From NCBI RefSeq assembly GCF_025962655.1, contig NZ_JAGFPE010000005.1, forward strand, positions 186,001-250,000: a DNA stretch of 64,000 nt, given 5' to 3'. The notes beneath the pieces are model-generated. The model saw nothing but the letters and a program-made list of their open reading frames with translations. It did no database searches and had not been told where the DNA came from. Below, one piece after another: positions 27,060 to 35,923 of this stretch. Source of the DNA: Candidatus Symbiopectobacterium sp. NZEC151. GTDB lineage: Bacteria > Pseudomonadota > Gammaproteobacteria > Enterobacterales > Enterobacteriaceae. Position numbers and translations under genes: made by a program. The stretch's first letter is position 1, and each line of letters starts with the position of its first letter.

Positions 27060-28391
27060 ATGGTTGATATTCACATCAAAACGCTGATTGAGCGCGATCC
27101 GCTCATGGCCTGTCTGGTTGCGCTGCGTGACGTGACCTGGTTTAACCCGGAAAGCACCACGCTTGCCGAGGGATTGCCCTACGTCGGGCTTGGGCACGCG
27201 GATGTTCAGGCAGCGGAGGCGCGCTTACGCCGTTTTGCTCCCTATCTCCGTCAGGTTTTTCCCGCGCTGGAGGCAAGTGAAGGCATCATTGAGTCCGATA
27301 TGGTTGACATCGCCGCGATGCAAACCGCGCTGGACGCACGGTATGGCAAGACATTGCCCGGCAAACTGTGGCTGAAAAAAGACAGCCACCTGCCGATTTC
27401 CGGCTCGATCAAAGCGCGCGGCGGTATCTATGAAGTGCTGGTGCACGCGGAACAATTGGCGTTACAGGCGGGGTTGATGACTTCCACCGATGACTATCGT
27501 CAACTGGACAGCGAAGCCGCGCGGCACGTGTTTAGCCAATACCGCATTGCCGTGGGGTCGACCGGCAATCTCGGTATGTCGATCGGGATTATGGGGGCGA
27601 CCCTTGGCTTTAAGGTCTCGGTACACATGTCGGCGGATGCGCGCCAATGGAAAAAGGACACATTACGCGCACACGGCGTTGACGTCGTGGAATATCAGCA
27701 GGATTACGGCGTCGCCGTCGCACAAGGGCGCAAAGCCGCACAGGATGACCCCTACTGCTTTTTTATTGATGACGAAAATTCTCGCTCGCTGTTTCTCGGC
27801 TATGCGGTTGCCGGTGATCGACTCAAAGCCCAGTTTGCTGAACGCGGTATGGTGGTCGATGCGGATCATCCCCTGTTCGTCTACTTGCCGTGCGGCGTGG
27901 GCGGTGGGCCGGGCGGGGTGGCGTTCGGGCTGAAGCTGGCGTTTGGCGATCACGTGCACTGTATCTTTGCTGAGCCGACGCACTCGCCCTGTATGCTGCT
28001 GGGCGTGTACACCGGCTTGCACGATGGCATTGCGGTGCAGGATTTGGGCATCGACAATCTGACCGCTGCCGATGGACTGGCGGTGGGGCGTCCATCCGGT
28101 TTTGTCGGGCGCGCCATGGCGCGACTGATTGACGGTTATTACACCCTGAGTGACGACGAAATGTATCACTTGCTGGCGATGTTGGCTCAAACCGAAGCGC
28201 TCCGTCTGGAGCCCTCGGCGTTGGCCGGGATGGCCGGGCCGTGGCGCGTGGCGGGCAATGCGGATTATCTGTCGCGTTTGTCGTTATCCGCGTCGGCGAT
28301 GCAACAGGCAACGCATCTGGTGTGGGCGACGGGCGGTGGCATGGTGCCAGACGCGGAGATGCAGAAGTACCTGGCGCAAGGGGCGAAATAG
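27060..28391 (+). CDS. dsdA: D-serine ammonia-lyase
   Basis: 443-residue PLP enzyme that turns D-serine into pyruvate and ammonia. It aligns along its full length with E. coli Dsd[27 protein letters not shown]-lysine Lys118 in SGSIKARGG, the phosphate loop [11 protein letters not shown], and [12 protein letters not shown] at the end. A GGGAGG ribosome site lies upstream of ATG 27060. Neither dsdC nor dsdX is adjacent, so it is a solitary gene here, probably for detoxification or use of D-serine. It is convergent with the zinc ABC operon, 21 bp apart. Confidence 0.96.
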   Translation: MVDIHIKTLIERDPLMACLVALRDVTWFNPESTTLAEGLPYVGLGHADVQAAEARLRRFAPYLRQVFPALEASEGIIESDMVDIAAMQTALDARYGKTLPGKLWLKKDSHLPISGSIKARGGIYEVLVHAEQLALQAGLMTSTDDYRQLDSEAARHVFSQYRIAVGSTGNLGMSIGIMGATLGFKVSVHMSADARQWKKDTLRAHGVDVVEYQQDYGVAVAQGRKAAQDDPYCFFIDDENSRSLFLGYAVAGDRLKAQFAERGMVVDADHPLFVYLPCGVGGGPGGVAFGLKLAFGDHVHCIFAEPTHSPCMLLGVYTGLHDGIAVQDLGIDNLTAADGLAVGRPSGFVGRAMARLIDGYYTLSDDEMYHLLAMLAQTEALRLEPSALAGMAGPWRVAGNADYLSRLSLSASAMQQATHLVWATGGGMVPDAEMQKYLAQGAK

Positions 28392-28412
28392 CCCGCGCGC
28401 CAGAGGTCCTAT

Positions 28413-29291
28413 TTACTTCATGCTGGCGGCAAGGGTGTCCACATTGTGTTTAAACGCCGCGGTGTAGCTGGCGGCCGGGCCAGTGCTGTCGGTTAACGCT
28501 TCCGGGTAGAGCTCACCGCCCGGCTGTGCGCCGCTGGCGTTGGCTATCTGTTTCACCAAACGGGGATCGGTCTGGTTCTCGATAAAGTAGCTGGCGATCT
28601 TCTCTTGCTTGATCTGACGGATGAGTTCTGCGACTTGTTTGCTGCTGGCTTCCGCTTCCGTTGAATAACCCAGCGGTGCCAGGAAGGTTACGCCATAGGC
28701 CTGGCTGAAATAGCCAAACGCATCGTGGCTGGTGAGCACTTTACGTTTTTCTGGCGCAATGTCGGCGAAGGTCTTCTTGGCATAAGCATCCAGCGCCTGA
28801 AGCTGCTGAATATAGGCTTTGCCCTGCTGGCGGAAATAGTCAGCATCCTGCGGTGCCGCGCTGACTAACGCATCAATGATATTCTGCGCGTAGATCACCC
28901 CATTCGCCGCGCTGTTCCAGGCGTGCGGATCGGTCTGGGTTTTCCCCTCTTCTTCCATTTCCAGCGTGTGGATGCCCTGCGAGGCGGTCACCACTTTCCC
29001 CTGATAGCCGGAAGCGGATACCAGACGCGTTAACCAGCCTTCCAGACCGAGTCCGTTGACGAAAACCAGATCTGCTTTTGCCAGCGTTTTGCTGTCTTGC
29101 GGTGAGGGTTCGAATTCATGCGGATCGCCGTTCGGTTTGACCAAATCGGTGACGGTGATGCGATCGCCGCCAATGTGACTGACCATATCGCCTAAAACGG
29201 AAAAGCTCGCGACAACCTGCAACGGCTTCGCCATCGCAAACGTGCTGAATAACAGGCTGGAAAATGCCAGTGCGATAACAGGATGTTTCAT
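28413..29291 (-). CDS. Zinc ABC transporter substrate-binding protein (cluster A-I)
   Basis: 292-residue periplasmic metal-binding protein with a signal peptide ending about residue 21 (FAMA-KPLQ). Metal ligands expected in this family are seen: His58 in GDPHEFEPSP, His123 in TDPHAW, Glu in GYSTEAEASS and Asp in NQTDPR. The loop before His123 is acidic (EMEEEG) and lacks the His-rich stretch of ZnuA. It is the last gene of the operon, 30 bp after the permease. Sequence alone could mean Zn or Mn, but a perfect Zur core upstream of the operon favours zinc. Confidence 0.85.
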   Translation of the reverse strand: MKHPVIALAFSSLLFSTFAMAKPLQVVASFSVLGDMVSHIGGDRITVTDLVKPNGDPHEFEPSPQDSKTLAKADLVFVNGLGLEGWLTRLVSASGYQGKVVTASQGIHTLEMEEEGKTQTDPHAWNSAANGVIYAQNIIDALVSAAPQDADYFRQQGKAYIQQLQALDAYAKKTFADIAPEKRKVLTSHDAFGYFSQAYGVTFLAPLGYSTEAEASSKQVAELIRQIKQEKIASYFIENQTDPRLVKQIANASGAQPGGELYPEALTDSTGPAASYTAAFKHNVDTLAASMK

Positions 29292-29321
29292 GATGTCCTC
29301 ATTGATGACAGGGGGATGATA

Positions 29322-30173
29322 TTAGCGACGCAGGCGCAGCATGCCGCCCTCGGCGCCGAAAGCGGCCGAGAACGCGAAAAACAGCGTAGCGGTCAGGATG
29401 ATGGCAGGCCCGGCGGGCAGTGAGGCATAGTAGGACCACAGCAGACCGATAAAGCTGGATGCGATGCCCACCAGCACCGAGACCGCCAGCATCACGGGCA
29501 AGCGCGCTGTCCAGAAGCGGGCGCAGGTGGCGGGCAGCATCATCATGCCCACCGTCATCAGCGTGCCCAGCAGTTGAAACCCCGCCACCAGATTGAGTAC
29601 CACCAGTGCGAGAAATAACGCGTGAATCAGCGTGCGTCCGCGCGGTGAGGCGAGCTGCATAAAGGTGGTATCAAACGATTCGATCACCAGCGCACGGTAG
29701 AGCCATGCCAGCAGCAGTATCGAGACCGAACAGATCAGGCCGATATCGATCAGTGCGCCGCGATCGACTGCCAAAATCGATCCAAACAGCACGTGTAGCA
29801 GATCGACGCTGGAGCCGCGCAGTGACACTAACGTCACGCCAAGCGCCAGCGAGCCAAGATAGAGTCCGGCGAAGCTGGCATCCTCTTTTAACGCCGTGTT
29901 GCGACTGACAAAACCGGACAGCAGCGCCACGGCCAGCCCGGCGATAAACCCGCCGGTACCCATTGCCAACAGCGACATGCCGGAGAGCAGATACCCGATG
30001 GCGACGCCGGGCAACACCGCGTGCGACAGCGCATCGCCAATCAGGCTCATGCGGCGTAGCAACAAAAAGCAACCCAACGGTGTGGCGCTGAGCGTGAGCG
30101 CGATACATCCCACCAGCGCGCGCCGCATAAACCCGAACTCCACCAGCGGTGAAAGGAGACTTATCGTCATCAT
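29322..30173 (-). CDS. Zinc ABC transporter permease (ZnuB-like, ABC-3 family)
   Basis: 283-residue membrane protein with about eight hydrophobic segments. The ABC-3 features are LLRRMSLIGDALSHAVLPGVAIGYLL (about residues 39-64), which contacts the ATPase, and a late GTLMTVGMMMLPATCARFW segment. The start ATGATG overlaps the TGA of the ATPase gene by 4 bp, so translation is coupled. Forms the membrane channel of the zinc importer with the neighbouring ATPase and binding protein. Confidence 0.87.
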   Translation of the reverse strand: MMTISLLSPLVEFGFMRRALVGCIALTLSATPLGCFLLLRRMSLIGDALSHAVLPGVAIGYLLSGMSLLAMGTGGFIAGLAVALLSGFVSRNTALKEDASFAGLYLGSLALGVTLVSLRGSSVDLLHVLFGSILAVDRGALIDIGLICSVSILLLAWLYRALVIESFDTTFMQLASPRGRTLIHALFLALVVLNLVAGFQLLGTLMTVGMMMLPATCARFWTARLPVMLAVSVLVGIASSFIGLLWSYYASLPAGPAIILTATLFFAFSAAFGAEGGMLRLRR

Positions 30174-30877
30174 ACCACCGCCCTGACTCGCGCCTGCGCG
30201 CCGTGGGACGCGGGGAGCGTCGAGGTGAATATGTCATGAGTTGCGCCCCAGCGATGGCCTGCGGCGCTGAGCTGTAGTACCAGCGGAAAATGGCGGTCGA
30301 CAATGGCACGATCGTGCAGCACCGCCAGCACGGTGCATCCTTGCTGATGACGTTGATGGATCAAGGCCAGCAGTGCCTGGGTAGTGTCGGCATCTACGCC
30401 GGTAAACGGTTCGTCCAACAGCAGCACCGGTGCGTCCGTCAGCAGCAAGCGGGCAAACAGAACGCGCTGTAGCTGGCCTCCCGACAAATGGCCGATAGGG
30501 CGGGTGGCGAACGCGGTCATCGCGACCGCCTCCAATGCTGCCTCTGCTTTGCGTCGCCAGACGCGGGTGAGGCCGCCGAACAGCCCGCGCTGCGGCAGGC
30601 TGCCCATCAACACCAAATCCATAACGCTCAACGGAAATTGGCGATCGAACTCCGACAGCTGCGGCAAATAGCCAATGCGCGGCAGTGCGTTGCCATCGGG
30701 AACCAGCGTGCCTGCCAAGGGCGGAATCAGCCCGGCAAGGGTTTTTAACAGAGTGGATTTGCCACTGCCGTTTTCACCGACGATGGCCGTCAGTGAACCT
30801 GCGCTGAAGCTGCCGCTCAGCGTGCCAAGCGGTGAAGACGGCGTGTAGCCAAATGTCAGATTGTGCAGCGCGATCAT
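30170..30877 (-). CDS. Zinc ABC transporter ATP-binding protein
   Basis: 235-residue ABC ATPase. Walker A is GENGSGKSTLL (about residues 34-44), the signature LSGGQLQRVLFARLL (about 138), Walker B VLLLDEPFTGVD and the switch His in LHDRAIV. I chose ATG 30877 (MIALHNLTFGYTP), where family homology begins; the longer frame from 30988 reads through a different small gene and has no ribosome site. The start overlaps the stop of the 33-residue peptide gene (ATGA). Confidence 0.87.
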   Translation of the reverse strand: MIALHNLTFGYTPSSPLGTLSGSFSAGSLTAIVGENGSGKSTLLKTLAGLIPPLAGTLVPDGNALPRIGYLPQLSEFDRQFPLSVMDLVLMGSLPQRGLFGGLTRVWRRKAEAALEAVAMTAFATRPIGHLSGGQLQRVLFARLLLTDAPVLLLDEPFTGVDADTTQALLALIHQRHQQGCTVLAVLHDRAIVDRHFPLVLQLSAAGHRWGATHDIFTSTLPASHGAQARVRAVV

Positions 30878-30975
30878 GGCAGCGATACCGCCCAGGCGAC
30901 CAGCGCCCATAGCAACGCCAACAGCGCCAGCGCAATGCTGATACGCGCCCAGGCTGAAAGAGAATAGAAGCTCAC
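30874..30975 (-). CDS. Small single-helix membrane peptide, first gene of the zinc operon
   Basis: A 33-residue ORF from GTG at 30975 to TGA at 30874. It has a short polar N-terminus (SFYSLSAWAR) followed by about 20 hydrophobic residues (ISIALALLALLWALVAWAV), a clear membrane helix. The TGA overlaps the ATG of the ATPase gene as ATGA, the usual layout for coupled translation, and the frame differs from the ATPase frame. It lies between the Zur site and the ATPase. It might help assemble or regulate the transporter. No good ribosome site is seen before the GTG, so it needs proof. Confidence 0.5.
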   Translation of the reverse strand: MSFYSLSAWARISIALALLALLWALVAWAVSLP

Positions 30976-31009
30976 TCGAGAGTGCCATGCAGAGGGATAT
31001 TTAACGTTA

Positions 31010-31024
31010 TGTTATAATATAACA
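31010..31024. promoter_or_regulatory. Zur box of the zinc ABC operon
   Basis: TGTTATAATATAACA is a perfect 7-1-7 dyad and matches the core of the enterobacterial Zur consensus. It lies about 35 bp upstream of the small peptide gene and overlaps the likely -10 region, so Zur with zinc would repress the operon. Confidence 0.82.
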
Positions 31025-31225
31025 AACAAAGCGCTAGCAGAAAGGCGTAAGAGAATGTGACATCGCAGCTTTGGCCCTGGTCTGTGTGCAAATGTTCTCG
31101 TGGTTGTTATTGCGTTAACCCTCAACAGTGTAGAGATAAACGGTAGGAGAGTGGGCTGATGCGTTGAGTGATTTCTGGCTAACACCGTCTATCGTGAGCC
31201 TCGCAAACACAGGGATAAAAGAGCA

Positions 31226-32272
31226 ATGGCGACATTAAAGGATATCGCGGAGTGTGCAGGCGTTTCTATCAGTACGGTTTCTCGTGTATTAAATGGCACT
31301 GCGCCTATCAGTGCTAAAGTCAAACAGCAGATCCTGGCGATTGCCGCTGAACAGGGCTATCCCCTGCATAAACTGGCGAAACCGGTGACCGAAGCCTTGG
31401 AGCCCTTGCGCCATGTTTTGCTGGCAGCACCGCGCAACCTGATGCTGGAAAGTGATTACCACCTGGTTTCTCTGTCATTGATCCATGCGCTCAAAACCTT
31501 GTGCGTGCAGCGTAATATTCGACTGCGCCCCTTTCCCTCGGAGCATGATGCCATGACGGAAGATCAACTGGTCGCATCGCTGCAAGGTGTACGGCAAACA
31601 GGCATTGTGATCGTCAATGACGAGCGAGCCCCCTTGTTGCAGGCGGTGGTGAAAAGTGGCATACCTGCCGTGTTGATCAACGGTGAAGATCCTGCCATGT
31701 GTTTAAATCGCGTCACACCCGCTAACTATCCCGCTGCGGCCTGTGCCGTTCGTCATCTGATAGAACACGGGCACCGGCGAATTCTGCATTTGACCTGGTC
31801 GTCTTGCACCACCATCAAACAGCGGGAGCGCGGCTACCGTGATGCTTTGCTGGAGGCAGGGATTGTTGTCGATGAGTCACTGATTCTTTCTTTGCCTGAT
31901 TTCCACCCGCTCACCGCGCGCGATGCCATGCTGCGCTGGCTTTCCGCACATCCTGACCGCCTTGGCGTGACCGCGATTTTTTGCGCGGCGGACAATCAGG
32001 CGGTGGGCGTGGTGGATGCGCTGGCACAGCGTGGCATTCGCGTTCCGGATGATATATCGCTGGTGGGAATGGATAATATTTTGCCGCTGGATATGCTGCC
32101 GGTGTCACTGACCACGGTGCACTTGCCGCTTGATGCGGTTGCCAGAGCCGCACTGCAACTATTAACGCAGCAACTGGTGCCTGCACAGTCGCTTGGGGTG
32201 ACACAGCATGTTGAATTGGCCGGGCATTTGGTGGTGCGAGAATCGGTAAAACGTCTCAACGCACTCGCCTGA
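31226..32272 (+). CDS. LacI-family transcriptional regulator
   Basis: 348-residue repressor-type protein. The N-terminal helix-turn-helix reads ATLKDIAECAGVSISTVSRVLNGTAPIS (residues 2-29) with a hinge to about residue 60, followed by a periplasmic-binding-protein-like sensor domain. CAADNQAVGVVDAL and PDDISLVGMDN are standard for the family. No sugar operon is adjacent, so its targets are probably distant. It converges with a LysR gene, 8 bp apart. The effector cannot be predicted. Confidence 0.86.
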   Translation: MATLKDIAECAGVSISTVSRVLNGTAPISAKVKQQILAIAAEQGYPLHKLAKPVTEALEPLRHVLLAAPRNLMLESDYHLVSLSLIHALKTLCVQRNIRLRPFPSEHDAMTEDQLVASLQGVRQTGIVIVNDERAPLLQAVVKSGIPAVLINGEDPAMCLNRVTPANYPAAACAVRHLIEHGHRRILHLTWSSCTTIKQRERGYRDALLEAGIVVDESLILSLPDFHPLTARDAMLRWLSAHPDRLGVTAIFCAADNQAVGVVDALAQRGIRVPDDISLVGMDNILPLDMLPVSLTTVHLPLDAVARAALQLLTQQLVPAQSLGVTQHVELAGHLVVRESVKRLNALA

Positions 32273-32279
32273 TGCCTGC

Positions 32280-33182
32280 CTAAAATCGTGCTGCGGTGGC
32301 CGCGACCAGCGCATCTATTGCCAAACGCAGGCGGGGCAACATCACCGGTGTTGCCCGCCATAAGGCATGAATCGCCAAATGTCCGGCAATGACCTCGTCC
32401 AGCACGCTAACCAGCAAGCCGTTCTCGAGTTCTTCCTTGACTAACCAATAGGGCACCCTGCCGAGACCGTATCCCGCCTTGATGGCATTGACGGTCAACA
32501 GTGCACCATCCAGCAATAAACGGCTATCCGGAGTCAGCACCCGGTGTGTTTTGTCAGCCAACTGAAAGTGCCACGGGGCGGCGTAGCCCTCTTTCAGCGT
32601 GCCGATCAGGGTGTGGTGATGAAGATCGTCTATGCCGTGCAGCGGCGGTGAGTGGGCAAAGTAACCCGGTGTGCCGCACAGTACGATGCGTTGTGTGCCT
32701 AACTTTTTGGCGACAATTCCCGCCGCATCCGGCAGTTCTCCTACACGCACAGCAAGATCGACAGATCCATCGAACAGATCGGCCATCTCGACAGAGGCCG
32801 AGACACTGATACTCAACTGGGGCCACTGCTGGCACAGCGTCAACAGGGCGGGCGTGACGACGTGCGCGCCGAGCAGCGGCGGTACACTTACCGCTAGCTG
32901 GCCTGCGGGTTCTGCTGTGATGCTGGCAAGCAGCGTTTCGACGCGCTCAACCTCGTTCCTTGCCGTCCGGCAGGCATCCCGATAGGTCACACCCTCTGCC
33001 GTTATGGTCTGCTGGCGGGTGGTGCGGGTGAATAAGGGGGTTTTCAGGCGGTTTTCCAATCGTCGAATGGCTTTGGTAACCGCTGACGGGGTGAGCCCAA
33101 GCAGGGCGGCCGCTGCGGTAAAGTTGCCGCTGTCACATACGGCCAGAAATACGCCGATGTCATCTCCGGGGTAATGTCGCAT
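32280..33182 (-). CDS. LysR-family transcriptional regulator
   Basis: 300-residue regulator. The helix-turn-helix segment is FLAVCDSGNFTAAAALLGLTPSAVTKAIRRLE (about residues 12-43); the effector domain includes SVPPLLGAHVVTP and DLAVRVGELPD. I chose ATG 33182 (MRHYPGDDIG); an in-frame start at 33230 adds 16 residues. It is divergent from the SDR gene and upstream of the Rieske genes, which it probably controls. It looks like the subgroup that regulates single divergent oxidoreductases. Confidence 0.85.
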   Translation of the reverse strand: MRHYPGDDIGVFLAVCDSGNFTAAAALLGLTPSAVTKAIRRLENRLKTPLFTRTTRQQTITAEGVTYRDACRTARNEVERVETLLASITAEPAGQLAVSVPPLLGAHVVTPALLTLCQQWPQLSISVSASVEMADLFDGSVDLAVRVGELPDAAGIVAKKLGTQRIVLCGTPGYFAHSPPLHGIDDLHHHTLIGTLKEGYAAPWHFQLADKTHRVLTPDSRLLLDGALLTVNAIKAGYGLGRVPYWLVKEELENGLLVSVLDEVIAGHLAIHALWRATPVMLPRLRLAIDALVAATAARF

Positions 33183-33239
33183 AGTGCCTATTGCTGAACG
33201 TGAGGAATAAATGTTGGTAGTGTATTTCATTTTACCGGA

Positions 33240-33977
33240 ATGATATTCGCCAATAAGCTCTGTTTTATGAAAAAGACACAGACTTACGCCATTCTTGGTG
33301 GCACTTCAGGCATTGGGTTCGCTCTGGCTCAGCGACTGGTCGCGCGCGGCGATCGCGTGGCGATCGGCGGGCGTTCGGCGGAAAAACGGGCCATTGCGCT
33401 CAGGTTACTGGGCGAGCGGGCATCCGCCTATGCTGTCGACACTACCGATCGCGCTTCTCTGGCCGCCTTCTTTGCGCAAACCTCCGCGCTTGCCGGGCTG
33501 TTTACGCCCGCCGCATCTTACACCACGGGCGCGTTTCAGGAGGGGAGCATTGAGACCAGCGAAGCGCTGTTTCAGGCAAAATTTTGGGGGCAATATTGGG
33601 CGGTGTATGCCGCGTTGCCCTCGCTGTTGCCGGATGCGGCGGTGGTATTGATGTCGGGAGCCGCTTCTGCGCGTCCCCTTGGTGCGCCCGCTTATGCGGC
33701 GTGCAATGCCGCCCTGGAAGGATTGGCGCGCGGGCTGGCGGTTGAATTGGCGCCACGCAGGGTAAACTGTTTGTCTCCGGGCACCACCGACAGCACGCTG
33801 TGGCAGGGTCGTCCGGCGCAGGTGCGCGAGGCCGCTTACCAACAGTGGGGCAAACTCAACGTATTGCAACGTCCTGCAACGGTGGAAGAGCAGGCCGATG
33901 CGGCGCTGTTCCTGCTCGACAACACGCACATGACGGGCAACACGCTCTATTGCGACGGGGGATATACGTTGCGTTAG
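33240..33977 (+). CDS. SDR family oxidoreductase
   Basis: 245-residue short-chain dehydrogenase. The core begins KKTQTYAILGGTSGIGFALAQRL, with the TxxxGIG cofactor motif; the catalytic region has SGAASARPLGAPAYAACNAALEG, in which YxxxK is altered to YAACN, so the usual lysine is missing. The first codons (MIFANKLCF) may not be native: ATG 33267 is an alternative start. Divergent from a LysR gene 57 bp away, which likely controls it. The substrate is unknown. The changed active site makes a classic dehydrogenase activity uncertain. Confidence 0.8.
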   Translation: MIFANKLCFMKKTQTYAILGGTSGIGFALAQRLVARGDRVAIGGRSAEKRAIALRLLGERASAYAVDTTDRASLAAFFAQTSALAGLFTPAASYTTGAFQEGSIETSEALFQAKFWGQYWAVYAALPSLLPDAAVVLMSGAASARPLGAPAYAACNAALEGLARGLAVELAPRRVNCLSPGTTDSTLWQGRPAQVREAAYQQWGKLNVLQRPATVEEQADAALFLLDNTHMTGNTLYCDGGYTLR

Positions 33978-34149
33978 CATGAGGCAACGTCAATTTTTTG
34001 GCGTTGCCCTTGCAGTATCTGCTTTTCTCGCCTTTTAACAAATTCCACTCTTGATTTGCCGCCTTCCTTGACGATTTAAGCATCAATTTTATAGTTGTTC
34101 GAAGACGATAGCGTCTATTTCACTAATGAAACCGATGTCGGAGAGAACG

Positions 34150-34473
34150 ATGTGCTGGATTCGTGTCTGCGAGGCAGATCAGATACAGGAAAACAGGCCG
34201 TTTAGTGGCAGCGTGGAAAATAACGCCGTCGGTATTTACCTGCTTGATGGCAAGTACTACGCCCTCGAGGATATTTGCCCGCACGCTTATGCCTTGTTGA
34301 GTCAGGGATTTATTGAAGACGGTAGCGTTGAGTGCCCCTTACACGGCGCAGTGTTTGATATTAAAACCGGGCAATGTCTCGGCGGGCCGGGTGAGCGTGA
34401 CCTGCATTGCTACCGGGTGCGGCGCGTTGAAAATCACATTCAAATCAGGCTAACGGAGGAGACCATCGCATGA
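34150..34473 (+). CDS. Rieske [2Fe-2S] ferredoxin
   Basis: 107-residue electron carrier. The cluster ligands are Cys43 and His45 (CPHAY) and Cys62 and His65 (CPLHG), 16 residues apart, the standard Rieske spacing. ATG 34150 (MCWIRVCEAD) follows GGAGAG; in-frame ATGs at 34126 and 34135 are less well placed. The stop overlaps the start of the next gene by 4 bp, and the terminal oxygenase lies downstream, so it probably passes electrons to it. A reductase gene is not present nearby. Confidence 0.88.
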   Translation: MCWIRVCEADQIQENRPFSGSVENNAVGIYLLDGKYYALEDICPHAYALLSQGFIEDGSVECPLHGAVFDIKTGQCLGGPGERDLHCYRVRRVENHIQIRLTEETIA

Positions 34474-34778
34474 AGGCCGATCAGGAATTTAATCCGGCAC
34501 TCGCAGCGCAGCAGCCGACTATCTCGTCCGTTGGCGGCGGTAACGGCTGCATCCATGCTCCCGGTGGATACCGCAATCTGGTCTGGCAGAGTCGAAGCAG
34601 CGCGCCAATGCCCTGGACGCTGGCCTTTATCGCCGGGCTGGAAATCCTGTTTGATCAAGGTATCGATACCCTGCCCGCGTTGGTGGAAGGGTTGAATTCA
34701 GCAGCACTGTACGATCAGCAAGGTCAGCCCTGGCAGGAAGCAACGCTGCGGGCCTTTTTGCAAGAAAACGGCAAGTAA
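34470..34778 (+). CDS. Small recombinase-like helix-turn-helix protein of Rieske clusters
   Basis: 102-residue protein with a low-complexity N-terminal half (ALAAQQPTISSVGGGNG) and a helical C-terminal part: AFIAGLEILFDQGIDTLPALVEGLNSAALYDQQGQPWQEATLRAFL. The end resembles the recombinase domain of serine recombinases (a G-x-PW motif), and I recall proteins of this type beside Rieske oxygenases. No catalytic serine domain is present, so it is not a recombinase. It is translationally coupled to the ferredoxin gene (ATGA) and 11 bp before the oxygenase gene. Role unknown; it could be a regulator or an assembly partner. Confidence 0.6.
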   Translation: MKADQEFNPALAAQQPTISSVGGGNGCIHAPGGYRNLVWQSRSSAPMPWTLAFIAGLEILFDQGIDTLPALVEGLNSAALYDQQGQPWQEATLRAFLQENGK

Positions 34779-34789
34779 AGGAGGACGCA

Positions 34790-35812
34790 ATGGATTCAAC
34801 GGTGCAGCAATACCTCGATCGCGGGTTACGGGGCTTATGGTATCCGGTACTGGCCAGTTGGGAAGTACAGGCCAATCCTGTCGGCATCACGCGGTTGGGG
34901 GAGCAGATTGTGGTGTGGCGCGACAGCGACGGCCAGGTTCAGGCACTGGAAGACCGCTGCCCGCACCGGGGCGCTCGCCTGTCGCTTGGCTGGAACCTTG
35001 GCGATCGCATCGCCTGCTGGTATCACGGCGTTGAGGTTGCGGGAGATGGTGTGGTCAAGGATGTACCCGCCGTTGAACGCTGCCCGTTAGTCGGGCAACG
35101 GGTGGTGGTGAGCTATCAGGTTAAAGAAGCTCATGGTGCCATTTTTCTTTGGTTCGGTATTACCGCCAACCAGGAAGCGGAGCCGTTGGTGTTTCCTGAA
35201 GAGCTGACCGACGGAGAAACTTTCAGTCATTTTCTCTGTACTGCCGCCTGGCGCTGTAACTACCAGTATGCGCTGGAAAATGTGATGGACCCGATGCACG
35301 GAACTTACCTGCATTCCGCGTCTCATTCCATGGCGCAGGGGGCGCGTAAAGCGGAGATGGTGCTCGATCCGACATCAAGCGGTTTTATCTTCAGAAAAAA
35401 AAACCAATCTGGGGTTAATTTTGATTGGGTTGAGTTAGGTATCAGCGGCGCTTACTGGATGCGGCTCTCGATCCCCTATCAAAAACGTTTCGGCCCCGGC
35501 GGCCCTTTCTGGATTGTCAGCATGGTGGTGCCGGAGGATAACGATAACTGCCGCGTTTTTTTCTGGCGCATTCGCCGTGTGGTCGGCTGGCAGCGTGATA
35601 TGTGGCGTTTTATGTACCGAAACCGTTTGGAGAAATTGCATTGGGCCGTGCTGGAACAGGATCGCATCTTGCTGGAGAACCTGGCGCCGGACGCGAGCGC
35701 TTACGAATACCTCTACCAGCATGATGTGGGGCTCTCTCGCTTGCGTCGAATGATGCAAAAAACGGCAAAAACACAGGTGGCAGAGCGGGAAACACAGCCC
35801 GCGTTGCGCTAA
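34790..35812 (+). CDS. Rieske non-haem iron oxygenase, alpha subunit
   Basis: 340-residue oxygenase. The Rieske cluster ligands are Cys57 and His59 (CPHRGARLSLG) and Cys76 and His79 (CWYHG); the mononuclear iron site is ENVMDPMHGTYLH with His170 and His175. There is no beta-subunit gene, so it is probably a homotrimeric type such as those that demethylate or hydroxylate aromatic or N-methyl substrates. It is in a run with a ferredoxin and the small HTH protein; a reductase must come from elsewhere. The substrate cannot be read from the sequence. Confidence 0.87.
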   Translation: MDSTVQQYLDRGLRGLWYPVLASWEVQANPVGITRLGEQIVVWRDSDGQVQALEDRCPHRGARLSLGWNLGDRIACWYHGVEVAGDGVVKDVPAVERCPLVGQRVVVSYQVKEAHGAIFLWFGITANQEAEPLVFPEELTDGETFSHFLCTAAWRCNYQYALENVMDPMHGTYLHSASHSMAQGARKAEMVLDPTSSGFIFRKKNQSGVNFDWVELGISGAYWMRLSIPYQKRFGPGGPFWIVSMVVPEDNDNCRVFFWRIRRVVGWQRDMWRFMYRNRLEKLHWAVLEQDRILLENLAPDASAYEYLYQHDVGLSRLRRMMQKTAKTQVAERETQPALR

Positions 35813-35923
35813 TCGGTGAAGATGCGGTGCCTTGCTCAGATTGTGAACAATAAATGAAAGATTATACGTTTATCACCCTATAGCATTATCGCTGGATTTA
35901 ATAACGGAAAGGTATCAGCGGTA

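Noticed and set aside
30878-30988. N-terminal extension of the zinc ATPase from 30988
   Set aside because: No ribosome site, no family match, and the bases read better as a separate membrane peptide in another frame.
35813-35923. hrp box upstream of the AT-rich gene
   Set aside because: No GGAACC-N15/16-CCAC pattern is present in this region.
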